A program made the position numbers and the translations under genes. From a virus, in IMG/VR virus record IMGVR_UViG_3300034066_000059, positions 1-22,710 of that record: a stretch of 22,710 nucleotides of DNA; one strand, given 5' to 3'. Below are positions 14,998 through 21,613 of the stretch, in pieces (position 1 is the first letter of the stretch; every line of letters begins with the position of its first letter). The notes below the pieces were generated by a model. That model did not search any database. It was not told the DNA's origin and saw only the letters and a program-made list of their open reading frames with translations.

Positions 14998-15599
14998 ACG
15001 TAATCACCCCAGTTCAAAACACAAGCAATATTCGCATTGCGGATTTCTTGCGTATATACACCACAAGCGGCGCATATTTGATGACAACCGCGCCCTCAAA
15101 CATGACGGTACCAGCAGTCGACGCTGCGCCATTCCAATCGGTTGGCACATTGTTGGCAATTGGTCAAATACAGCGCGACATTAAATCAACTGCCAACGAT
15201 ACAACAATCTCATTGTCGGGCATCGACACTTCAATGCTGGGCTTTGTCCTTGGGCAAAACGTCAAGGGTTCGCCAATTCAACTGTGGCATGGATTCTTTG
15301 ACACCGACGGCGCATTGATTACAACGGGCGGCACGGGTGGCTTGTATCAATACTTTAGCGGCATCATTACATCGTTTGCCATCAGTGAACAGTGGATGGA
15401 CGAAGCGCGAATGTATGTCGGAACAATCAGCGTTTCGGCATCGTCGATTCAATTGATCTTGCAAAATCGCATCGCGGGCCGATACACAAACAACAGTTCA
15501 TGGCAGTTCTACAACAGCACAGACACAAGCATGAATCGGGTTCCGTTTATCGAAACGATTAACTATCAATTCGGAAAAGATGCGCCCGCAAATTCGTAA
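14994..15599 (+). CDS. Minor tail protein, gpL-like position
   Basis: This 201-residue protein starts with GTG 14994, overlapping the previous stop. It has a beta-rich body with ISLSGIDTSMLGFVLGQNVK, a HGFFDTDGALITTGG turn, and a C-terminal segment (SMNRVPFIETINYQFGKDAP) that resembles phage tail-tip proteins with a late, Trp/Phe-rich end. Together with the next gene it fills the slots of lambda gpL and gpK. There is no iron-sulphur cysteine set as in lambda gpL, and I see only the position and general plan as support. Confidence 0.65.
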   Translation: MNVITPVQNTSNIRIADFLRIYTTSGAYLMTTAPSNMTVPAVDAAPFQSVGTLLAIGQIQRDIKSTANDTTISLSGIDTSMLGFVLGQNVKGSPIQLWHGFFDTDGALITTGGTGGLYQYFSGIITSFAISEQWMDEARMYVGTISVSASSIQLILQNRIAGRYTNNSSWQFYNSTDTSMNRVPFIETINYQFGKDAPANS

Positions 15600-16035
15600 G
15601 GCATCACCGTTTGATGTGTTGCAGATTTTGGACAAGCTGCGGGATTACCGTTCGCACATGCCCTATGGGTTCTTGGCAGATGCTGATGACGCAGAACACG
15701 TTAAAACGATGCTGGCGCATCTGATGGCGGGCCAGGGCGTGGTGATAGTGGCAGAGCAAGACGAGCGCCTTATAGGCGTTTTAATCGCGGGCGTAATGCC
15801 ATCTGTTTGGTCGCCTAAGCATCTGATGCTGACGGAATTTGCGTATTGGGTAGACGAAGAAGCCAGGGGCGGCACGACAGGCTACCGATTGTTGCGCGAG
15901 TATTTAAACGAAGCGGTTAAGATGAAGGAAGCAGGCCGCATTGCCAATTGTTTTATCAGCAAAATGGTCAGCAGCCCAGATTTGAAATATGAAAAATTTG
16001 GGTTTAAAAAACTTGAAGAATTTTGGGTGATGTAA
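15580..16035 (+). CDS. GNAT-family acetyltransferase in tail module
   Basis: This 151-residue protein has a GNAT plan: an N-terminal RKASPFDVLQILDKL (6-20), a strand pair GVVIVAEQDERLIGVLIAGV (53-72), a central YWVDEEARGGTTGYRLLREY (89-108), where RGGTTG is a loose acyl-CoA loop, and a C-terminal YEKFGFKKLEEFWV (137-150). The RxxGxG/A pattern is imperfect because the last Gly is shifted. It overlaps the previous gene by 20 bases and the hub gene by one, so it belongs to the tail operon. It occupies the place of lambda gpK (a peptidase). The substrate is unknown; it may modify tail-tip or host proteins. Confidence 0.85.
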   Translation: MRPQIRKASPFDVLQILDKLRDYRSHMPYGFLADADDAEHVKTMLAHLMAGQGVVIVAEQDERLIGVLIAGVMPSVWSPKHLMLTEFAYWVDEEARGGTTGYRLLREYLNEAVKMKEAGRIANCFISKMVSSPDLKYEKFGFKKLEEFWVM

Positions 16036-19000
16036 TGCCGGGATCAATCATTGCGGCTTATTTGGTGAATGCGGGAGTCATTGCGGCAGGATTTGCGGCA
16101 ACTGCTGTGGCATTTGCTGTCAATATGGTGGCATCGTCTATCATCAGCAAAGCATTTGCACCAAAAGGCTTTGGAACCAATGACGCAACGCCAAACCCTG
16201 GCAGTCCGGTGCAATTGCCGCCAGCAGGCGATAACAAAGTTCCGGTTGTGTATGGCACGGCATTTTTAGGCGGCATCGTAACCGACCTTAGCATCACTAG
16301 CGACAATCAAAAACTGTTTTACGTCATGACGCTATGCGAAGTGACAAACACAGAGCCGGGGCAAACGCCCGACACAATCAGTTTTGGCAACGTGTATTGG
16401 GGCGGCAAGCGTTGTCTCTTTGATGCTGTCGATCAATATAAAGTAATTGGGCTGCTGGATGAGTCAACGGGTGTCACCGATAACACGGTATCGGGCAGGC
16501 TAAATATTTATTTGTTCCGCAACGGATCGTCATCAGGCGCAAACACAGCGCAAACGGCGATTCAAATTATGTCAAGCGCGGGGCTGGTGTATCAATGGGA
16601 CAACACCAAGCTAATGTCAAATGTCGCATTTGCCATAGTTGAGATTACCTACAGTCAGTCGGCAAACTTAACTGGTTTACAACAAACAAGGTTTCAAGTT
16701 ACAAACAGCCGATATAAACCTGGGGATTGCTTGGCTGATTATTTGCAATCGGCTCGATATGGCGCGGCGCTGACAACTTCGCAGATTGATTACGCAACGC
16801 TGACGGCGTTAAACGTATACAGCGACACGGCGGTTACATACACAACATTTTCTGGAACTCCTGCAAATCAAATTAGGTTCAGGTTTGATGGTGCATTGGA
16901 CACCAATCAAACCGTTATGGATAATATTCAAGCGATGGCGTCTTGTGCTGATTGCTTGATTCGATACAACGAGATAACCGGCAAATGGGGCGTTATTGTT
17001 CAATCGTCATCGTACACGGTGGCAATGGACGTTAACGATTCTAATATGGTGTCGGCCATTCAAATCACGCCTATTGATTTAGCCTCAAGTTATAACATCA
17101 TTGAGGTTAAATTTCCAGACGGGACAAACCAAGATTCATTTAATACCGCATTATTTAATCTGGCGGTTGTAAATCCGTCGTTGATGTATCCAAACGAGCC
17201 GGTCAACAAACAGACCGTAACGCTTGGGTTGGTCAATAACAACGTGCGGGCGCAATACATTGCTAATCGGTTGCTTGAGGCAGCGCGGGAAGATTTGCAA
17301 ATCAAGGTCAATATCAATTATGTTGGTTTGCAATTAGAAGCTGGCGATATTGTCACGGTAACAAATGCAAATTATGGTTGGGTTGCAAAGCTGTTTAGAA
17401 TTTCGCAGGTTGTCGAGCAGTTTGGCGCAGATGGATCAATCACGGCAAACCTTACGCTGATGGAATTTAATCCAGCGGTGTTTGATGATGCAAACGTAAC
17501 GCAATTTACGCCGGCCCCAAATACCGGAATTGGTTCACCGTTGGGCTTTGGCACCTTGACGCCGCCCGCAATTGTTTCGGTGCAGCCAAGCGCGGCTGTG
17601 CCATCGTTTGGCGTGTCTGTAACGGCATCAGCAAACGGAATTGTTCAATATGCGGAAGTTTATTATTCAGCGTTTGCAAGCCCCACAGACGCACAGCGCA
17701 TCTTTGCAGGGACAACCGCTGTCAACCCTGGCGGCAACCCTTACAACCCAAATTCAAACATGGGCGTTGTCACGCTGACCGAAATACCGCAGGGGGATTG
17801 GTATTTCTTTGTTCGCATGGTAAATGCTTTGGGCAGCAGTGCGTTTAGCACGGCATCCAGTGTGCTGGTGTGGCGACCACTGACATTTCAATATGTGGAT
17901 CGCTATATTGCGGTTGCTTACGCTGACAACGCAACGGGCACGGTTGGATTTACAACCAACCCAAGGAATAAAGCCTATTTTGGCCTGTACAACAACGCTA
18001 CAGCAAACCCTCCCGCAGCGGGCGCAAGCGCCTACACATGGTATCAGGCAAGCAGCAATTTCGGCACAACAAATTATTTGCTGTTTGCAAATCGCCAAAA
18101 CCGAAAATTCAGTTTTGATATTGGCAATGCAGCACAAGCCAATCAAACGGCGACTTTTGTACCAACTGACACGAGCAAATTTGATGATTCGCTTTGGAGT
18201 GGGTTGCCTGATGGCATTAATATTATTGATCTTGACCAACGGACGGGGCAATTAACAAGGGTTGGCACAACATCAATTAGCAGCGCAGACGGGTTGTTAA
18301 GCATTACCAACAACACAAGCGGATCAATGGTCGTTTCGTTGGAGCGATTCTTAAACTTTGGTGCAGGGGTTTACAGTAAAACCTTTAACGCCGCCACATT
18401 GACCATTGACATTTATGGCCGAGTGGTAGGATTTACTCAACCGGATGCGTTTTATTTTACCGAGTCCGTTTTTACCGCAACGGGTGGGCAAACATCGTTT
18501 GCTGTAACGCATATCGTTGGCAATGTGTTGGTGTTTCGCAATGGCATTTTGTTAAGCACAACAGAATACACAGAAACAAGCACAACAGTTGTTTTAAATA
18601 ATGCTTGCGCGGCAGGCGAAACGGTTGTGGTGTTTAACATGCGGGCGGTAAGTACCGACATTTATTATGAGCCGTTGCAAACAAGCGTAAATACGGCGGC
18701 AGGGTTTGTAGTTAATTACACGTTTAATCCGTATCAGATTATTGAGCCGGGAGATAAAATTACGTTTGCAAACACCGGAACGCCAACACAATACACGGTT
18801 GCATCAACAGACACAACATTTAACAATATTACATTTACAACATCAGTTGCAGGTGTTGCAGCGGGTTCGCAAATTTATAGATATCGAGCAGCAGGCAGCG
18901 AATATAGGCCATTTAGCAGGATTGAAGATGACGTAACGTTTGTTTCTGATTATGCGTCAGGAGTAATTACAATTACCAACGGGTTTGAATTGGTGTTTGT

Positions 19001-19352
19001 TAATGGGTCTGCATTAAATGAAATTGATTATGATTTAGAAGGATTTGGTATCGGAGGATTCCCATCACCATTAACGGGACGAATTATAATAATTCAAATG
19101 GCGGCAAATAATTTTGGTGTGCCTGCGTCAAACATTACCAACACGGTTGCATATTCAACGTCTGGGGCGTTGTCGTATACATTCCCAAACAATCCGCTTT
19201 CAATGGCGCTTTATGCCAATGGCGCTTTGTTTGCCAAGGGATCCGGTTACGATTACACTGCGACAAGCGCAGGTTACAACCTCACAACCGCCATCCCCAA
19301 CAATTTCACCCTGTTAAATCAGCAGACCTTTGCCCGAGATGGTGCAGCGTAA
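16035..19352 (+). CDS. Central tail hub / host-specificity protein, gpJ-like
   Basis: This 1105-residue protein is the tail-tip hub that contacts the host. Residues 3-40 are strongly hydrophobic (IIAAYLVNAGVIAAGFAATA and onward) with small residues, unlike classic gpJ. Residues 50-480 carry hub landmarks: VPVVYGTAFLGGIVTDL, QTVMDNIQAMASCADCLIRY, and GDIVTVTNANYGWVAKLFRI. A fibronectin type III-like domain follows (PPAIVSVQPSA to SSVLVW, about 510-615). The C-terminal part has three copies of a beta hairpin ending in a similar V-F/Y-x-NG turn (VLVFRNG, ELVFVNG, MALYANG). I chose ATG 16035 (TAATG overlap with the GNAT stop); TTG 16023 is an in-frame alternative. Confidence 0.9.
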   Translation: MPGSIIAAYLVNAGVIAAGFAATAVAFAVNMVASSIISKAFAPKGFGTNDATPNPGSPVQLPPAGDNKVPVVYGTAFLGGIVTDLSITSDNQKLFYVMTLCEVTNTEPGQTPDTISFGNVYWGGKRCLFDAVDQYKVIGLLDESTGVTDNTVSGRLNIYLFRNGSSSGANTAQTAIQIMSSAGLVYQWDNTKLMSNVAFAIVEITYSQSANLTGLQQTRFQVTNSRYKPGDCLADYLQSARYGAALTTSQIDYATLTALNVYSDTAVTYTTFSGTPANQIRFRFDGALDTNQTVMDNIQAMASCADCLIRYNEITGKWGVIVQSSSYTVAMDVNDSNMVSAIQITPIDLASSYNIIEVKFPDGTNQDSFNTALFNLAVVNPSLMYPNEPVNKQTVTLGLVNNNVRAQYIANRLLEAAREDLQIKVNINYVGLQLEAGDIVTVTNANYGWVAKLFRISQVVEQFGADGSITANLTLMEFNPAVFDDANVTQFTPAPNTGIGSPLGFGTLTPPAIVSVQPSAAVPSFGVSVTASANGIVQYAEVYYSAFASPTDAQRIFAGTTAVNPGGNPYNPNSNMGVVTLTEIPQGDWYFFVRMVNALGSSAFSTASSVLVWRPLTFQYVDRYIAVAYADNATGTVGFTTNPRNKAYFGLYNNATANPPAAGASAYTWYQASSNFGTTNYLLFANRQNRKFSFDIGNAAQANQTATFVPTDTSKFDDSLWSGLPDGINIIDLDQRTGQLTRVGTTSISSADGLLSITNNTSGSMVVSLERFLNFGAGVYSKTFNAATLTIDIYGRVVGFTQPDAFYFTESVFTATGGQTSFAVTHIVGNVLVFRNGILLSTTEYTETSTTVVLNNACAAGETVVVFNMRAVSTDIYYEPLQTSVNTAAGFVVNYTFNPYQIIEPGDKITFANTGTPTQYTVASTDTTFNNITFTTSVAGVAAGSQIYRYRAAGSEYRPFSRIEDDVTFVSDYASGVITITNGFELVFVNGSALNEIDYDLEGFGIGGFPSPLTGRIIIIQMAANNFGVPASNITNTVAYSTSGALSYTFPNNPLSMALYANGALFAKGSGYDYTATSAGYNLTTAIPNNFTLLNQQTFARDGAA

Positions 19353-19361
19353 GGATAACCC

Positions 19362-19961
19362 ATGACCCAAGCATATAACCTTTCACAACTTGCAAACAAT
19401 CTAAACACATCGGGCCAGCTTGATGCTCAAGATGGTTTGGTAAATGCGGTGCCGGTTGGCAACGGAGGCACAGGAGCATCAAACACGACAAGTGCAAGGA
19501 CAAATTTAGATGTGCCATCCCGCAGCGGAAGCGGAGCAACAGGAACGTGGTCAATTTCCATAAGCGGCAATGCGGCAACAGCAACAACAGCATCAACCGC
19601 AAGTAGCGTCAATTGGACAAATGTATCCGGGAGGCCAACAACAGTTTCGGCCTTTACAAATGATTCTGGATATTTCCCAACTAATGCGGCTGTTTGGAAT
19701 AACGTAACCGCAAGCAGGGCAATTGATACAACTTACACAAACAATCAAGGCAAGATGATTTTTGTTTCGGTGTCGGGTGTATTGAACAACGGCGGCACAA
19801 GTGATTTTAAAGTTTCCGGAATAACAATTTCGCAAATTGGTGCCAGCAGTTCGGCAATTAGGATTCAGCAATTTATGGCAGTTCCTGCCGGCGCAACATA
19901 TCGAGTGCAAACTGTTGCGGCTGGGGGGTTGGGTATTGGCGAGTGGTATGAATTTTATTGA
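19362..19961 (+). CDS. Tail fibre protein
   Basis: This 199-residue protein has a fibre plan. It starts with a short leader and the widespread hinge motif PVGNGGTGASNTTSARTNL (about 31-49), followed by an Ala/Thr repeat (SGNAATATTASTAS), then FTNDSGYFP and a C-terminal beta domain with GKMIFVSVSGVLNNGGTSDF and VAGGLGIGEWYEF. Few charged residues and many Ser/Thr/Gly/Asn fit a trimeric fibre. AAGGATA precedes the ATG. The SGNAATATTA motif recurs in the last gene of the window, pointing to module exchange among fibre genes. Confidence 0.8.
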   Translation: MTQAYNLSQLANNLNTSGQLDAQDGLVNAVPVGNGGTGASNTTSARTNLDVPSRSGSGATGTWSISISGNAATATTASTASSVNWTNVSGRPTTVSAFTNDSGYFPTNAAVWNNVTASRAIDTTYTNNQGKMIFVSVSGVLNNGGTSDFKVSGITISQIGASSSAIRIQQFMAVPAGATYRVQTVAAGGLGIGEWYEFY

Positions 19962-19975
19962 CAAAGGAAAACACA

Positions 19976-20326
19976 ATGCCAACCACATTAAGAAACACTG
20001 ATATTTTATTTAATGATAGTTCTACGCAATCAAGTGGGCGTCAAGCGGCAAGAGCATACGCAAATTTTAATGGAACGGCAGCAACCATCAGATCGGCATT
20101 TAATGTTTCAAGCATTACAAAAAATGCGGTAGGTAGATATTATATAAATTTTACTACGGCAATGTCAGATTCAAATTACGCAACTGTAGCAAGTAGCAGT
20201 GAAAGTGATTTGTCGTTTGGATTTACGGGGTCTGGGCCAGTAAGTACAACGCAAGCATATATTTCTGTTTATGTAAGCACGTTTTATGTGGATCAAGCAT
20301 TTGTTAATGTAAGTGTATTCAGGTAA
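19976..20326 (+). CDS. Small tail fibre / receptor-binding protein
   Basis: This 116-residue protein belongs to a common phage fibre tip type: ARAYANFNGTAATIRSAFNV (about 26-45), VGRYYINFTTAMSDSNYATV (53-72), then short strands with repeated YISVYVSTFYVD-like patterns to the C-terminus. The start is ATG 19976, preceded by AAAGGAAA; a TTG 18 bases upstream is open but has no support. The gene is markedly AT-rich in places (17 of 60 bases G or C in 20101-20160), which suggests exchange. Confidence 0.75.
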   Translation: MPTTLRNTDILFNDSSTQSSGRQAARAYANFNGTAATIRSAFNVSSITKNAVGRYYINFTTAMSDSNYATVASSSESDLSFGFTGSGPVSTTQAYISVYVSTFYVDQAFVNVSVFR

Positions 20327-20331
20327 ATAAA

Positions 20332-20751
20332 ATGTCCAATCAAGTAATTGTTTTTACCGACGCTGACGGGCAATTTTCTATGTGTATTCCCACAGGAGAA
20401 TTGCCAATTGAAGAGGTGCAACAAAAAGACATTCCAAAAGACTGCGAATCGTTTATTGTTGATGTTGCAAATTTGCCAGCAAATGCAAATGATTTTTTTG
20501 AAGCGTGGCAACACATAGGCGGCGTGGTAACGATTAATTTAGCAAAAGCAAAAGAAATCACAAAAGCCCGTTTAAGAATTGAGCGGGCGCCGTTGTTGAT
20601 CGAACAAGATATTGCGTTTCAAAGGGCATTAGAAACAAATGCAAGCACAGAAACAATAATCGAAGAAAAACAAAGACTTAGACACTTGCCCGAATTGGCA
20701 GATCAATGCCAAAGCATAGAAGAATTGCGAGCATTGACAGCAAAAAAATAG
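20332..20751 (+). CDS. Putative tail fibre assembly chaperone
   Basis: This 139-residue, charged helical protein follows the fibre tip gene. Its N-terminal half has a beta segment (VIVFTDADGQFSMCIPTGE), then ANANDFFEAWQHIGGVVTIN, and a long helical C-terminal half (LAKAKEITKARLRIERAPLL, EKQRLRHLPELADQCQSIEEL). The WQ-x-x-G-V-x-I-x-x-x-KAK pattern followed by R-x-x-R-x-P-L-x-x-x-D is familiar from small proteins next to fibre genes in many phages and is taken to be a fibre chaperone or tail-tip accessory. Function is inferred from context. Confidence 0.65.
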   Translation: MSNQVIVFTDADGQFSMCIPTGELPIEEVQQKDIPKDCESFIVDVANLPANANDFFEAWQHIGGVVTINLAKAKEITKARLRIERAPLLIEQDIAFQRALETNASTETIIEEKQRLRHLPELADQCQSIEELRALTAKK

Positions 20752-20780
20752 ACTTGTTTTTTGCATTCAGTGATAATCAC
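20749..20780 (+). promoter_or_regulatory. Candidate promoter with overlapping palindrome
   Basis: TAGACT (20749-20754, four of six to the -35 consensus) and GATAAT (20772-20777, five of six to the -10 consensus) are separated by 17 bases. The -10 lies inside the perfect 11-nt palindrome GTGATAATCAC (20770-20780). It lies in one of the few gaps of this operon, so a separate promoter for the last fibre genes is plausible but unproven. Confidence 0.4.
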
Positions 20781-20800
20781 AACACAAGACACGATCCGTT

Positions 20801-20820
20801 CCGCTGAGAGTGCTTAGCGG
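20801..20820 (+). other. Hairpin in leader of the 20850 gene
   Basis: CCGCTGA (20801-20807) pairs with TTAGCGG (20814-20820), seven pairs with one G-T, around a 6-nt loop. No T-run follows. It lies 30 bases before the start of the next gene, and would be in the 5' leader of any transcript from the candidate promoter. It could affect RNA stability or translation; chance is possible. Confidence 0.35.
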
Positions 20821-20849
20821 CGCGTCAACACCCGAGAATTGGGGAAGCA

Positions 20850-21347
20850 ATGGCTGTCTTTTCAAAAAACACGCTGATACAAGTATCGGGATTCAACAAC
20901 CCGATCATTGCTGGCGAGTTGGTCTATCAGCAGAAAACGTATTGGAATCTTGTTTTTACAGGCACAAACAATGTCCCTGTAAACCTGACGGGCGCAACAA
21001 TCAACGCCCAAATCGTCAGGCGGCAGATTTCTAATCTGCAAGACACCCGAAACGGGTTAACGTTTGACATTTCAGACTACAGCCCGCCACCATCGCCTGT
21101 ACCCATGACGATCAGCAACCGCAATGATGCGGCTGGATCGTTTACGCTTGTTATCAACCAAACGTCTTGGGATGTAATAGCAGGCGATCCCGAATTGGAC
21201 ATTTCGGCACAAAATCCCGTGTGCTTTTCTGGGCGCGTAAAGATCGGATTTCCTTCGGCAGTCGGTGTCCCTGAAGATGATTCGATCATCTTTTTGCTGT
21301 TCCTTGTAAGGTCGGATGGTGTTGTAAACACTACAGCGGGCGTTTGA
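20850..21347 (+). CDS. Putative fibre/baseplate structural protein
   Basis: This 165-residue, beta-rich protein has a clear Shine-Dalgarno (GGGGAAG). It contains TYWNLVFTGTNNVPVNLTGA, ATINAQIVRR, a Pro-rich loop (DYSPPPSPVPMTI), AAGSFTLVINQTSWDV, and CFSGRVKIGFPSAVGVPED. The order of a ligand-like strand block followed by linker resembles the N-terminal beta domain of upper baseplate or fibre-base proteins such as BppU, but I cannot place it surely. Its place between a fibre chaperone and a collagen-like protein supports a virion surface role. Confidence 0.65.
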   Translation: MAVFSKNTLIQVSGFNNPIIAGELVYQQKTYWNLVFTGTNNVPVNLTGATINAQIVRRQISNLQDTRNGLTFDISDYSPPPSPVPMTISNRNDAAGSFTLVINQTSWDVIAGDPELDISAQNPVCFSGRVKIGFPSAVGVPEDDSIIFLLFLVRSDGVVNTTAGV

Positions 21348-21356
21348 GGTCAAACG

Positions 21357-21602
21357 ATGGCAAATCTCAATGTCACCGTGGTTGATGGTAACAACCTAAA
21401 CGTCCAAGTCACGCCCACACCGGATCAAACAATCACAATTGATCGTGGCGTGGCTGGCCCCGCTGGCCCACCTGGGCCAAACTCAATTGGCGGGTATCCA
21501 ATCAGCATCACAGGCGCAGCAAATTACGATGCGCTAATGTTTGTCAGCAATCAATGGGTTAACGTGCCGCAAACCGAAATCGCAGACGGCGGTAATTTTT
21601 AA
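21357..21602 (+). CDS. Small collagen-like protein
   Basis: This 81-residue protein has an N-terminal strand region (NLNVTVVDGNNLNVQVTPTP), a short collagen-type Gly-x-y run GPAGPPGP (about 34-41), and a C-terminal beta region (YDALMFVSNQWVNVPQT). It could be a short trimeric fibre adaptor. GAGGT precedes the ATG. The downstream gene's AAAGGGG overlaps or abuts its stop. Confidence 0.75.
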   Translation: MANLNVTVVDGNNLNVQVTPTPDQTITIDRGVAGPAGPPGPNSIGGYPISITGAANYDALMFVSNQWVNVPQTEIADGGNF

Positions 21603-21613
21603 AGGGGTAAATT

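Noticed and set aside
16023-16034. TTG start for the hub gene
   Set aside because: ATG 16035, four codons later, forms a TAATG overlap with the GNAT stop, the same junction type as elsewhere in the operon.
20810-21034. 74-codon open frame overlapping the start of the 20850 gene
   Set aside because: It begins in the hairpin region with GTG, lacks a ribosome-binding site, and shadows a beta-rich gene with a strong one.
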